Source of the DNA: Hellea sp964576765
Lineage (GTDB): Bacteria > Pseudomonadota > Alphaproteobacteria > Caulobacterales > Maricaulaceae
Length of the DNA: 30,187 nt
Direction: 5' to 3'
NCBI GenBank assembly: GCA_964576765.1
Contig: CAZNWH010000016.1
Coordinates: 1-30,187 of the forward strand
Shown piece after piece: positions 22,537 through 30,187 of the stretch. The position numbers were made by a program, and so were the translations under genes. The notes beneath the pieces are model-generated. The model was not told the origin of the DNA. It did not search any database and saw only the letters and a list, made by a program, of their open reading frames with translations. The first letter of the stretch is position 1. Every line of letters starts with the position of its first letter.

Positions 22537-24414
22537 ATGAGCCTGAAATGGGACATGCTTATTAAAGGTGGTATGGTCTTTGATGGTAGCGGAGACTTTC
22601 CGGTCCAAAAAGATATTGCTCTTAAAGATGGTGTGATTGCGGCTCACGGCGAGACTCTGAATAGTGCGAATGCAGAGCAGGTGATAGAAGTTCAAGGACA
22701 GTGGGTAATGCCGGGCTTGGTGGATGTACACACCCATTATGATTTAGAAGTTGAAATTACGCCTGGCCTACCTGAATCTGTTCGCCATGGAACAACAACG
22801 GTTGTTATGTCTAATTGTTCATTGGGTTTGGCTTTTGGCGCGCAGCGTAAGGATTTGGATGATCCTATTGTGTCATGTTTCGCAAGGGTCGAAAATATTC
22901 CTAAACATGTTTTAAAAAAGGTCGCTGACAAGGTTTATTGGGACTCATCAGAGAGTTATTTAAAACATTTAAATACGTTAAAACTCGGCCCGAATGTCGT
23001 GCCAATGATTCCACATTCTATGTTGCGCATTGAGGTTATGGGGTTGAAAGATAGCGTCAGCCGCCATCCAACGCAGGATGAGCTCTCTGAAATGAAAAAT
23101 TTATTGCAAAAGGGATTGGATGAGGGATATGCGGGGTTTTCAACCGATGCACTACCTTTTCATTTTCTCGCAAATGACCCTAATAGGGATAAACAAATAC
23201 CGACACAATTTGCTCCGTTTTCAGAGATAAAAGCTTTGACATCTATTGTCAGAGATTATGATCGCGTTTGGCAAGCCACGCCGCCAAAAGATAGCCCGCC
23301 GCAAGTTATCAGAACATTTTTGTTAACAAGCGGTCTTTTGCACAAGAAGCCTCTTAAGACCACGGTTGTCGCTGCGCTGGATATTGCAAGTAATGGGTCA
23401 ATCGTAAAATTGGCGACAACACTGTCCCGGGTTTTAAACTCTAAACTCCTGAAGGGACGTTTCTATATGCAAGCCTTGGCGGCACCTTTTAAAATTTGGT
23501 CTGACGGACCGTTTAATCCTCTCTCGGAAGAAATCAAAGAGTTACGCGAATTAATTGAAACAGACTTGGAAGATAGAGAAGCTCGGTGGGCCATCCTTGA
23601 TGACCCTGACTATCAAACCCGATTTAGGACCATGTGGATGACGGGGAAACAAGGCTTTAATCTTGCCCGGTTAAAACGAAAACTCCGGCGTGAAGATTAT
23701 GCATTTAATCGGACCTTTTCGGATATGTTGATTGAAAGCTGCCCTATACGGAGTTGGGAAGGTCAAAGTTTTCAAGCTGTATTTGACGCGATTTTGCGCG
23801 GAAATTATCCAGAGGATGCCAGAGAAGCAAAATTATTCGAGACAGACTTTAAAATGGTAGGCGATGAAACTGATTTTATGATTGCGATGTTTAAAGCCTT
23901 TGATACTGATCTGGTGTGGTCAACTATCACCGCTAACCGAGATGAGGGCTTAACTCGAAAGCTTTTGATGGACCCTGTGCTTTTACCGGGTTTTAATGAT
24001 TCAGGCGCTCATTTGACGAATATGGCGTTTTATGACTGTAATTTACGGGCTTTAAAATTGGCGCAACAGGGGGGAGATAAAGATGTCAGCTATATGATCA
24101 AGCGTTTGACGCGTGACGTCTCTGAGCTCTTCGGGGTTCAATCCGGAACACTGGAAACAGGCGTGAAAGCCGACATAACCATCATCGATCCAGAAAAATT
24201 AAAAACTTATGACGGTCAAGCTAATGTTCAGCGTATTTACCGCGAAGAATTTGAGCATGAACAATTGGTCAACCGCTCGGATGATGTTGTGAATTACACG
24301 ATTATCGGGGGTAAAATTGCCTGGCAAAAAGACCGTTTTTCTGCCGGGTTGAATACTGAAGTTTTTGGCCGGGTCCTTACCGCAAAACCTGAAACTGTGC
24401 TAACTGCTGAATAA
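22537..24414 (+). CDS. Amidohydrolase-family protein (N-acyl-D-amino-acid deacylase-like)
   Basis: 625 residues from ATG 22537, placed seven bases after GGAGG (22525-22529); the ATG at 22519 lies upstream of that site and is unlikely. LIKGGMVFDGSG and VMPGLVDVHTHYD (H65-x-H67) are the start of the amidohydrolase barrel, and LLPGFNDSGAHLTNM holds the late metal/catalytic Asp at about D488. The C terminus (GVKADITIIDPEKL...NYTIIGGKIAW) is the usual small beta-sandwich of this superfamily. The closest group is the D-aminoacylase/amidohydrolase 3 family, which removes acyl groups from D-amino acids; many long members like this have no tested substrate. It is cytoplasmic by lack of a signal peptide and probably monocistronic. 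Confidence 0.85.
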   Translation: MSLKWDMLIKGGMVFDGSGDFPVQKDIALKDGVIAAHGETLNSANAEQVIEVQGQWVMPGLVDVHTHYDLEVEITPGLPESVRHGTTTVVMSNCSLGLAFGAQRKDLDDPIVSCFARVENIPKHVLKKVADKVYWDSSESYLKHLNTLKLGPNVVPMIPHSMLRIEVMGLKDSVSRHPTQDELSEMKNLLQKGLDEGYAGFSTDALPFHFLANDPNRDKQIPTQFAPFSEIKALTSIVRDYDRVWQATPPKDSPPQVIRTFLLTSGLLHKKPLKTTVVAALDIASNGSIVKLATTLSRVLNSKLLKGRFYMQALAAPFKIWSDGPFNPLSEEIKELRELIETDLEDREARWAILDDPDYQTRFRTMWMTGKQGFNLARLKRKLRREDYAFNRTFSDMLIESCPIRSWEGQSFQAVFDAILRGNYPEDAREAKLFETDFKMVGDETDFMIAMFKAFDTDLVWSTITANRDEGLTRKLLMDPVLLPGFNDSGAHLTNMAFYDCNLRALKLAQQGGDKDVSYMIKRLTRDVSELFGVQSGTLETGVKADITIIDPEKLKTYDGQANVQRIYREEFEHEQLVNRSDDVVNYTIIGGKIAWQKDRFSAGLNTEVFGRVLTAKPETVLTAE

Positions 24415-24495
24415 TTCTAAGAAGTTAGTTGATTTGAGATTATCATAACGTCTCGTTTACCATAGAGTCTTATAAATTGGGTCTTCGGAGGCCTG

Positions 24496-25635
24496 ATGGA
24501 AAAAGCTGCACTCATACATTTTGATGTCGAGGACATACGCTTGGCTGTGCGTCATCCTGATGATGAAATACGCGCGCTTGCCACGCAGCGCCTATGCCGC
24601 GAAATGCGTGATAACGCGCTGTCAAAAGATGAACGCCGTTTTGCCCAAAAACTTCTTCAATATATTGCCAAAGACAGCGCTGAAATGGTGAGGCGGGCTT
24701 TAGCGGTCACGCTAAAAAATTCGCCAAAATTACCCCGCGATGTTGCTATAAAGCTTGCTAATGACATTGATACGATTGCCGTGCCTGTTCTGATGTACTC
24801 CCCGGTGTTTTCTGATGCTGACTTAGTCGATATCTTGAAATCTAAAGCGGCGGCAAAAGTATTCGCTGTCGCCAAACGTGTCAGCGTTAGCGATCATGTT
24901 GCACGCGCAATTATCCGCTTTGGTGATAGTCATGCCGTAGCCGAAGTCGCAGCCAATGACGGTGCGTTGATTTCCGAAGAGACCGCCTCGGAAATGCTTG
25001 ATATTTATAAAAATAATGACTTGATTGCTCAGCAGGTCATAACCAAGGGGATGATTGCCCGGCGTGATCTGCCGCCTCGTATTGTTGAAAAGATGATTAC
25101 TTTAGTGAGCGAAGACTTAGCCGTTCAGATTTCAAAAAAGCATTCTGTGCCTGTTGACTTAGCGCTTGATCTAGCAAGCCGTACACGGGAGCGTGCAGTA
25201 TTAGATTTTCTCGACCAATCTTGGGTGGCTAAGGATTTATCCGCCTTGGTTAACGCTATACATAGCCAAGGCCGCTTGACGACATCCCTGATTATACGGG
25301 CGGCAGGCAGCGGGCAAATGAGGTTTTTAGAACATGCCTTGGCCAGACTTGCTGACGTAAATGTTCGCAAGGCTGTTTTGATGATACATGACGGTGGCCC
25401 CTTTGGACTAAAAGCCCTCTGTACCAGAGCTGGACTCAATGAAAATTCCACCCAAATTATACGTGCAGCCTGCATTATTTACAGAGATTTGGAATTATCG
25501 GGATTGATTTACCATCGGCAATATTTTCAGGAACTTATGGTCGAGCGGGTTTTGACCCTTCCTTTTGACCTACCCGAATCTGAACAGCTCTGGTTTTTGG
25601 AAATGCTGGATGGCTTTTCAGAGGTAAAGCTGTAA
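24496..25635 (+). CDS. DUF2336 domain-containing protein
   Basis: 379 residues, almost wholly helical, with HEAT-like repeated helices such as RHPDDEIRALATQRL and DSAEMVRRALAVTL near the N terminus. This matches DUF2336, a family found mostly in alphaproteobacteria whose role is not established. GGAGG at 24486-24490 lies five bases before ATG 24496. No signal peptide or membrane segment is visible. The gene converges with NAD kinase, leaving 9 bases, and lies 81 bases after the amidohydrolase with no visible terminator between. HEAT-type folds usually bind proteins, so a scaffold or regulatory role is inferred. Confidence 0.8.
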   Translation: MEKAALIHFDVEDIRLAVRHPDDEIRALATQRLCREMRDNALSKDERRFAQKLLQYIAKDSAEMVRRALAVTLKNSPKLPRDVAIKLANDIDTIAVPVLMYSPVFSDADLVDILKSKAAAKVFAVAKRVSVSDHVARAIIRFGDSHAVAEVAANDGALISEETASEMLDIYKNNDLIAQQVITKGMIARRDLPPRIVEKMITLVSEDLAVQISKKHSVPVDLALDLASRTRERAVLDFLDQSWVAKDLSALVNAIHSQGRLTTSLIIRAAGSGQMRFLEHALARLADVNVRKAVLMIHDGGPFGLKALCTRAGLNENSTQIIRAACIIYRDLELSGLIYHRQYFQELMVERVLTLPFDLPESEQLWFLEMLDGFSEVKL

Positions 25636-25644
25636 GCCCGTCGA

Positions 25645-26433
25645 TTAAGGGGCGAATTGTTCGCGCAATATCTTTTCGTCCAGACCATGAGCCGGGTCAA
25701 ATAAGAGCGTGAGTGACGTCTCATTATCTTGCTGAATTTTGACGTTCTCAATATTGCGTATTTCTTGATTGTCAGCCGAAGCTGCCACGGGGCGTTTTTG
25801 ACCATCCATGATATCGAATTCGACATGGGCATCAGCATTGAGTAAGGCTCCGCGCCAGCGGCGAGGCCGAAAGGCGCTAATAGGAGTTAAGGCAAGTATG
25901 TCAGCCCCAAGAGGTATGACAGGGCCGTGAGCGGATAAATTATAGGCGGTCGAACCAGCAGGTGTTGCGAGTAAAACGCCATCAGAAATAAGACGCTCCA
26001 AGCGGACTTTTCCGTCAACCTTTATCTGAATATGCGCGGCTTGCTGTGATTGTCGGTAGAGGGAGACTTCATTAAAGGCGAGCTCTTCATAGGTTCCGCC
26101 GGCCCCGCTGGCCGTCATCTTAAGGGGCCGTACAGTTGTGGCTTCAGCCTTTGAGACGCGTTCAATGAGGGCTTCTTCATCATATTCATTCATCAAGAAA
26201 CCGATGGTTCCTTTATTCATGCCGTAAACAGGCAGACCGCGGCGTATAAGCGTTATATTACGGCGCAGAGTTTCCAACATAAATCCATCACCGCCAAGGG
26301 CAACAATAGCATTGGCTTCGGCTGGGTCACAATTGCCATAGAGCGAAGTTAGTCTTTCAAGCGCGTTTTTAGCCGATGGCTTTTGGCTGGCCACAAAGGC
26401 AAGTTTTTTGAATGATTTGGGTGACTTGGTCAC
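25645..26433 (-). CDS. nadK: NAD kinase
   Basis: About 262 residues. The diagnostic GGDG motif is at 47-50 (IVALGGDGFMLETL), with GTIGFLMNEY following and the nucleotide-binding block DGVLLATPAGSTAYNLSAHG later. The enzyme phosphorylates NAD to NADP in the cytoplasm. I chose GTG at 26433 because GGAG stands six bases before it; the longer frame would use a TTG at 26445 that lies over that site. The short form without a C-terminal extension is usual in alphaproteobacteria. It converges with the DUF2336 gene and follows the cytochrome c gene on the same strand after a 99-base gap that shows no clear terminator. Confidence 0.95.
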   Translation of the reverse strand: MTKSPKSFKKLAFVASQKPSAKNALERLTSLYGNCDPAEANAIVALGGDGFMLETLRRNITLIRRGLPVYGMNKGTIGFLMNEYDEEALIERVSKAEATTVRPLKMTASGAGGTYEELAFNEVSLYRQSQQAAHIQIKVDGKVRLERLISDGVLLATPAGSTAYNLSAHGPVIPLGADILALTPISAFRPRRWRGALLNADAHVEFDIMDGQKRPVAASADNQEIRNIENVKIQQDNETSLTLLFDPAHGLDEKILREQFAP

Positions 26434-26532
26434 AAATAACTCCAATTGATGCCGCGTCTATACAATTAAGGCGTTTCACGCAAAGCTTAATAGATCATAT
26501 CCAGAGAGAAGGGGCCTGTGGTGAGATCGGGT

Positions 26533-26976
26533 TTAAGGCGTTGTTTTTTTTCGTATATAGAGTTGAACAGCATCTCGATCTTCCTGCTTTTTCAAGCCTA
26601 TAAAACTCATACGATTGCCTTTCATGAAGCTAGACGGCTTTGTGATGTAACCATCCATCGTTTCCTCATTCCATATAATATCGGAAGCCGCCATAGCTTT
26701 GGAATAGGAAAACCCGTCTTTTGATCCTGCTTTTGAGCCATAAATATTCCACAAATTTGGACCAACTCTATGTTTTCCGCCCTCATCAAGTGTATGGCAC
26801 GCTTTACAGCGTTTGTAGATTTTTGCTCCTCTTTCGAGAGGGGTTAAAGTCCTCGAAACCGTCGTTACTGGGACGGTTTGCGCTGTTTTTTGCACAGGAG
26901 GGGGGGTAGAGCTCGATTCATTCCCGCCACACGATATTATAAAAAAAGGTAATAAAAACAAATAATTAAGTTTCAT
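26533..26976 (-). CDS. Class I cytochrome c, lipoprotein
   Basis: 147 residues. A hydrophobic signal ends in FIISC with lipid Cys at 16, followed by a Pro/Thr/Val-rich linker of about 25 residues. The domain has the haem site CKACH (C57, C60, H61) and the axial Met at about 123 in GNRMSF. VGPNLWNIYG and the overall order match mitochondrial-type cytochrome c (cytochrome c2/c550 class). It should be membrane-tethered in the periplasm, shuttling electrons between respiratory complexes. It is divergent from a small glycine-rich membrane protein; their shared 143-base gap contains a CtrA-like site only 35 bases from this start. Confidence 0.9.
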   Translation of the reverse strand: MKLNYLFLLPFFIISCGGNESSSTPPPVQKTAQTVPVTTVSRTLTPLERGAKIYKRCKACHTLDEGGKHRVGPNLWNIYGSKAGSKDGFSYSKAMAASDIIWNEETMDGYITKPSSFMKGNRMSFIGLKKQEDRDAVQLYIRKKTTP

Positions 26977-27010
26977 ATAGCTAGATCTTCCATCTTTTTC
27001 AGCGTAAATT

Positions 27011-27025
27011 TTAACACTTGATTAA
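27011..27025. promoter_or_regulatory. CtrA-like binding site TTAA-N7-TTAA
   Basis: TTAACACTTGATTAA matches the full CtrA consensus half-sites with 7-base spacing. It lies 35 bases from the cytochrome c start and 95 bases from the start at 27120, a sensible promoter position for the former. The region is AT-rich, so a chance match is possible. Confidence 0.4.
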
Positions 27026-27050
27026 GACTTAAGATATCGTCAGACTTAAG
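27025..27050 (+). repeat. 9-base direct repeat in the cytochrome c/27120 divergent gap
   Basis: AGACTTAAG occurs at 27025-27033 and 27042-27050, 17 bases apart, partly overlapping the CtrA-like site. Each copy contains the palindrome CTTAAG. It may be part of a regulator's binding region. Confidence 0.35.
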
Positions 27051-27119
27051 CCAAGAGATATATAAGGTATCTCTGTAGACAAAAGAAACTGATATAAAAT
27101 ATCAGAGAAATGGGGAAAA

Positions 27120-27407
27120 ATGGATATTCTACCTTTAGCCTTAGGACTGCTTAGCGGCGGAGGCGGAGGCCTTTTGGCCGGTAAGCTCATGAATTCAAGC
27201 ATGGGAACAGCGGGTCGGGCGTTGACAGGAATTGTCGGCGGAACTGGCTTGTCATGGATTGCATCAAACTTCTTGGGCGGCGGCGTTGCTGACCCAACAG
27301 CTGGGGCCTCTCTCAATGTTGGAAGTATTTTAAGTTCAGTCGCATCTGGTGGCGTTGGCGGCGGAATTTTGACCTTCATACTTGGTAAGGTCATGGGGGG
27401 TAAGTAG
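27120..27407 (+). CDS. Small glycine-rich membrane protein, unknown function
   Basis: 95 residues with very high Gly, Ala, Leu and Ser. Three hydrophobic stretches (about 3-22, 31-52 and 69-92) carry glycine-zipper-like runs such as GLLSGGGGGLLAGK and SGGVGGGILTFILGKVMGG. GGGG at 27112-27115 precedes the ATG. I do not recognise the family; small proteins of this look are found as hypothetical membrane proteins in alphaproteobacteria. Its own strong terminator at 27424-27465 and its separate promoter region support a real gene. No function is assigned. Confidence 0.7.
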   Translation: MDILPLALGLLSGGGGGLLAGKLMNSSMGTAGRALTGIVGGTGLSWIASNFLGGGVADPTAGASLNVGSILSSVASGGVGGGILTFILGKVMGGK

Positions 27408-27423
27408 GTTTAAACTACATACT

Positions 27424-27465
27424 GTCATAAAAAAGCCCGCTAAATTAAGCGGGCTTTTTTATGAC
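27424..27465. terminator. Bidirectional intrinsic terminator
   Basis: A perfect 18-base inverted repeat: GTCATAAAAAAGCCCGCT, a 6-base loop, then its exact complement. The GC core with A-run before and T-run after makes it a terminator on both strands, serving the small membrane protein gene (+) and the convergent cold-shock gene (-). Confidence 0.93.
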
Positions 27466-27481
27466 TTGGGTTGAGTTGAAT

Positions 27482-27700
27482 TTAAGCGTCAGCAACAGGC
27501 GATAAGTTAACGGCCTTGGGGCCTTTACCGCGTTTATCAGCTTCTGTCTCAAAGTTGACTTTCATGCCATCATTGAGCGGTGGGCAGCCCGAAGCTTCAA
27601 CCGCAGATACATGGACAAACACATCAGCGCTGCCATCATCAGGGGAAATAAACCCAAAACCTTTGGATTGGTTGAAAAATTTTACGACTCCAGTAGCCAT
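27482..27700 (-). CDS. Cold-shock protein, CspA family
   Basis: 72 residues, a single cold-shock domain. It begins MATGVVKFFNQSKGFGFI, with the RNA-binding motif RNP1 (KGFGFI) at 13-18 and RNP2 (DVFVHVS) at 26-32. Such proteins bind single-stranded RNA and DNA, melt RNA structure and often act in cold or stationary phase. AGGAT lies eight bases before the ATG. The gene has a gap of about 250 bases upstream, shared with the acyl-CoA dehydrogenase gene; long structured leaders are usual for csp genes, and the inverted repeat at 27786-27808 would fall in such a leader. It ends at the strong terminator. Confidence 0.96.
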   Translation of the reverse strand: MATGVVKFFNQSKGFGFISPDDGSADVFVHVSAVEASGCPPLNDGMKVNFETEADKRGKGPKAVNLSPVADA

Positions 27701-27785
27701 AATTTATATCCTTTCAAAATTTGCCGCGCAGACCATCCACGCAACTATCGGGCAATTTCGTTAGGAGGGCAGTTCTAAATTTCTA

Positions 27786-27808
27786 GATCCAAAAGTTAGG
27801 CTTGGATC
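27786..27808. repeat. Inverted repeat in the csp/acyl-CoA dehydrogenase gap
   Basis: GATCCAA (27786-27792) pairs with TTGGATC (27802-27808) across nine bases. It is 86 bases before the csp ATG on the minus strand and could be a hairpin in a csp leader. No T-run follows. Confidence 0.35.
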
Positions 27809-27830
27809 GACTACTCTGTTATTTTCAATA

Positions 27831-27858
27831 TGTCATGCTCGACTAGCACAACATGACA
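27831..27858. promoter_or_regulatory. Inverted repeat, operator-like, before the acyl-CoA dehydrogenase
   Basis: TGTCATG (27831-27837) and CATGACA (27852-27858) are perfect complements with centres 21 bases (two helical turns) apart, 94 bases before the dehydrogenase ATG. This spacing suits a dimeric regulator of fatty-acid or organic-sulfur genes. The inner TGCT/AGCA can also pair. The binding protein is unknown. Confidence 0.4.
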
Positions 27859-27952
27859 GATGATTGACCAATAGCAAGGGATATAGCGGCAATTTGTTCC
27901 TTTATTTACAGTTCTGATAAGTGCAGATAGAGCCCAAATATTAGAGGAATAA

Positions 27953-29716
27953 ATGACTTTTACCGCCCCCGCAAAATCTATCCAGTTTTTACTCAATCAT
28001 TCGGTTGATTTGGACTCAATTCTTTCCTTACCGGCTTTTTCTGACGTTAATCGCGAACTTATCGGGGATATTCTAACGGGCGCGGCCGATTTTGCCGAAA
28101 ATGTCTGGGCTCCGACAAATTGGGATGGAGATCAAAATCCGGCAACGCTTAATGGCGATGATGTTAAAGCATCACCCGGTTTTAAAGAGGCTTATGAAGC
28201 CTTTGTCGAGGCCGCGTGGCTTAGTCTGGCGACACCCGCCGATATTGGCGGCATGGGTTTGCCGCAACTGGTTAAAACCGGAACAGATGAAATGTTCTAT
28301 GCGGCAAATATGGCGTTGGGCCTCTGTCCGATGCTAACTTCAAGCGCGGCCAAAGCTATTCATGCCCATGCTAATGACGCGTTAAAAGACAAATATTTGC
28401 CCAAAATGATCAATGGGGAATGGACAGGCGCGATGTGCTTGACCGAACCTCAGGCAGGCTCTGATCTTGGCCCTGTACGCACCAAGGCTGTCGATAATGG
28501 TGATGGAACCTACGCCATATCAGGTCAGAAAATTTATATCACTTGGGGTGATCATGATGTGGCTGACAATATTATTCACCTTGTCTTGGCAAGACTGCCT
28601 GATGCCCCTGCTGGGTCAAAAGGGATTTCACTTTTCATCTGTCCCAAAATCTTTGTCGATGATGAAGGTAATCTAGGGGAGCGTAATGCGTTCAAACCAA
28701 TTGGACTGGAGCACAAGTTAGGTATTCATGGATCACCGACTTGCGTCATGGAGTTTAACAATGCCAAGGGTTGGCTTGTCGGCGAACCCAATAGAGGTCT
28801 GTCCTGTATGTTTACTATGATGAATGAAGCCCGGCTGTTTGTCGGGGTTCAGGGCGTGGCTATTGGCGAGCGTGCTTATCAGGCCGCCTTGGTCTATGCC
28901 AATGAGCGGGTGCAAGGACGGGCCATTAACGCCGACGCTGGCGCGCCTATTATAGCTCATCCCGACGTGCGCAGAAATCTAATAGAGATGAAAACCCGCC
29001 TTATTGGCGCGCGCGCGATTTGTATGGCGACAGCGGCGGCGGGTGATTTGGCGGTTCACGCAGAAGATGAAGATATACGCAAAGAGTCTCATACCCGCGA
29101 AGCGCTCTTAACGCCGCTCGCGAAATCTTATGGCTCAGATACGGGCGTTGAGGTGAGTTCAATTGGTGTGCAAATTCATGGCGGGATGGGTTTTGTAGAA
29201 GAAACTGGAGCGGCGCAACATTATCGTGATAGCCGGATTGCGCCGATCTATGAAGGCACGAACGGTATTCAGGCGATGGACCTTGTTGGACGCAAACTTC
29301 GCCGTGATGGCGGTGAAGGTATGCGCGCCCTTATCGCAGACCTCGAAAATATTACGGCTTTGGCCGAAGCGACGAATGGCAAAGTTGATCTGGCTGTTTG
29401 TATACCGGCGCTTAAAAAAGGTATCGCGTCAATCAAAACGGCGACAGATATTATGCTCAACGCAGATGAGGCCAATGCCCTGTCTGGCGCAACACCTTAT
29501 TTGAACTTAGTCGCTGATGTTATTTCTGGGGCCTTCCTGATTAAGGCTGTGGCCAATGGCGCGCAAGCGGGGGATGAGCTGTCAGAGAATATGGCGAGCC
29601 TTGCCCGATATCACGCGCTGTCGATCATGCCGCGCGCCGAGACACATTTGGATTTTCTGCGCGGCGGAGCCAAAGCAGTCTTTGATTTCCCGATGGCGCA
29701 ATTAGCGGATTTATAA
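27953..29716 (+). CDS. Acyl-CoA dehydrogenase, DmdC-type
   Basis: 587 residues, longer than standard short-chain acyl-CoA dehydrogenases and equal to the DmdC (3-methylmercaptopropionyl-CoA dehydrogenase) group. MCLTEPQAGSDLG and QKIYITWGDHD are the FAD and substrate-binding blocks; the catalytic base is Glu 434 in PIYEGTNGIQAMDLVGRKL, and QIHGGMGFVEETG precedes it. Family members oxidise an acyl-CoA to the enoyl-CoA and pass electrons to ETF. In marine bacteria DmdC acts in DMSP demethylation, but many close relatives handle ordinary acyl-CoAs, so the substrate is open; no dmdA, dmdB or dmdD is in the window. GAGGA at 27944-27948 precedes ATG 27953. Confidence 0.9.
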   Translation: MTFTAPAKSIQFLLNHSVDLDSILSLPAFSDVNRELIGDILTGAADFAENVWAPTNWDGDQNPATLNGDDVKASPGFKEAYEAFVEAAWLSLATPADIGGMGLPQLVKTGTDEMFYAANMALGLCPMLTSSAAKAIHAHANDALKDKYLPKMINGEWTGAMCLTEPQAGSDLGPVRTKAVDNGDGTYAISGQKIYITWGDHDVADNIIHLVLARLPDAPAGSKGISLFICPKIFVDDEGNLGERNAFKPIGLEHKLGIHGSPTCVMEFNNAKGWLVGEPNRGLSCMFTMMNEARLFVGVQGVAIGERAYQAALVYANERVQGRAINADAGAPIIAHPDVRRNLIEMKTRLIGARAICMATAAAGDLAVHAEDEDIRKESHTREALLTPLAKSYGSDTGVEVSSIGVQIHGGMGFVEETGAAQHYRDSRIAPIYEGTNGIQAMDLVGRKLRRDGGEGMRALIADLENITALAEATNGKVDLAVCIPALKKGIASIKTATDIMLNADEANALSGATPYLNLVADVISGAFLIKAVANGAQAGDELSENMASLARYHALSIMPRAETHLDFLRGGAKAVFDFPMAQLADL

Positions 29717-29717
29717 A

Positions 29718-30187
29718 CTAACGCATCCCGAAGCGGATTACGGCTTCGGTACAAAGTTTGACGATAATAACTAGGGCTTTTGTAAGATGTTTATCGTGTT
29801 GCATTTGCATTTCGGCTGTTTGGTGATGGGCCATTTCATCGTCGTAAATTTCTTGCACTGCAACACAGCTTGCGGGTGAATGTTGTTCTAAATAGGATAT
29901 TTGCCCTTCAAGATGCCTGAGGACCACATCTTCAACAGCGTAAGTTGTGGCTGCAATAGCTGAAGGGCCAATCAGCCCCGTTATAAACCCCAATATAAAA
30001 CCACCTAAACCGCTTAAATGATAACTGAAACATCTTCGGACTCCCAGCTCGGTGAGACGTCTGCTGAATATATCACGATGTTCTTCTTCATGCGATTGAA
30101 AGTCTTTGAGCTGCTCAATGATATGAGGTGCACGAATATGCGCGATAATACGTTGAGCTCTGTAGATGTTAACCGCCCCGTTTTCTC
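29718..30187 (-). CDS. coq7: Coq7-type demethoxyubiquinone hydroxylase (5' end outside window)
   Basis: The frame stops at TAG 29718-29720 and runs open to the right edge, so the N terminus is missing; the visible part is about 155 residues. An internal ATG at 29993 is not the start, because coding similarity continues upstream (NGAVNIYRAQRIIA, FQSHEEEHRDIF). SHEEEH, AVEDVVLRHLE and DEMAHHQTAE form the repeated E-x-x-H di-iron ligands of the Coq7/UbiF-replacing family. It hydroxylates demethoxyubiquinone, the second-last step of ubiquinone synthesis, at the inner membrane. It is convergent with and ends one base past the acyl-CoA dehydrogenase. Confidence 0.92.
   Translation of the reverse strand, partial: ENGAVNIYRAQRIIAHIRAPHIIEQLKDFQSHEEEHRDIFSRRLTELGVRRCFSYHLSGLGGFILGFITGLIGPSAIAATTYAVEDVVLRHLEGQISYLEQHSPASCVAVQEIYDDEMAHHQTAEMQMQHDKHLTKALVIIVKLCTEAVIRFGMR

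Noticed and set aside
26466..26542. Repeated TTAAGGCGTT at 26466-26475 and 26533-26542
   Set aside because: One copy overlaps the end of the cytochrome c coding region; no structural or regulatory sense is apparent.
26412..26724. Two short plus-strand frames near the nadK/cytochrome c junction
   Set aside because: They lie mostly antisense to nadK and cytochrome c and lack ribosome sites; they are shadows.
27811..27996. 61-codon minus-strand frame over the csp/acyl-CoA dehydrogenase gap
   Set aside because: It overlaps the well-supported dehydrogenase start and the inverted repeats, has no ribosome site and no recognisable domain.
1..30187. tRNA, rRNA, CRISPR, insertion sequence, phage or toxin-antitoxin genes
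   Set aside because: I looked in the gaps on both strands and saw no cloverleaf, spaced repeat array, transposase motif or terminal inverted repeat.

Overview
This is a chromosomal window from an alphaproteobacterium. It most likely belongs to the marine, stalked or dimorphic Caulobacterales/Maricaulales/Hyphomonadales side of the class. The pointers are a CckA-type hybrid histidine kinase beside recA and alaS, a DksA with most zinc cysteines replaced, a DUF2336 protein, alphaproteobacterial LexA boxes (GTTC-N7-GTTC) before recA, and a CtrA-like TTAA-N7-TTAA site. Base composition by eye is moderate to slightly AT-rich, which is low for Caulobacter but fits several marine relatives. Assignment to genus is inference.

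Layout, left to right. (1) 1-2950: tail of an alpha/beta hydrolase, an AT-rich DjlA-like membrane co-chaperone, then an Old Yellow Enzyme reductase plus a small VOC/glyoxalase protein behind a perfect inverted repeat. (2) 2953-7738, minus strand: a tight four-gene operon read adhC > BCCT-like transporter > GMC oxidoreductase > S-formylglutathione hydrolase. The two glutathione-dependent formaldehyde enzymes flank an uptake protein and an alcohol/choline-type dehydrogenase. (3) 7863-11030: membrane acyltransferase, queF, a MoxR-type AAA ATPase on the minus strand, and dksA. (4) 11034-14752, minus strand: two tandem paralogous DUF885 lipoproteins. (5) 14899-21511: cckA, recA with two LexA boxes, a structured intergenic leader with a terminator, and alaS. 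(6) 21541-26433: a MEST-like alpha/beta hydrolase, divergent amidohydrolase, a DUF2336 protein, and NAD kinase. (7) 26533-30187: a lipoprotein cytochrome c, a tiny glycine-rich membrane protein, a cold-shock protein separated from it by an 18-bp bidirectional terminator, a DmdC-type acyl-CoA dehydrogenase, and a Coq7-type quinone hydroxylase cut by the window end.

Most of the window is conserved chromosomal content: SOS repair, stringent response, cell-cycle signalling, tRNA charging, queuosine, NADP and ubiquinone synthesis. The more individual parts are the formaldehyde/BCCT/GMC operon, the tandem DUF885 lipoproteins, the MEST-like hydrolase and several well-formed regulatory repeats in the intergenic gaps. 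I saw no tRNA, rRNA, CRISPR array, insertion sequence or phage gene. No gap between genes exceeds about 250 bases.
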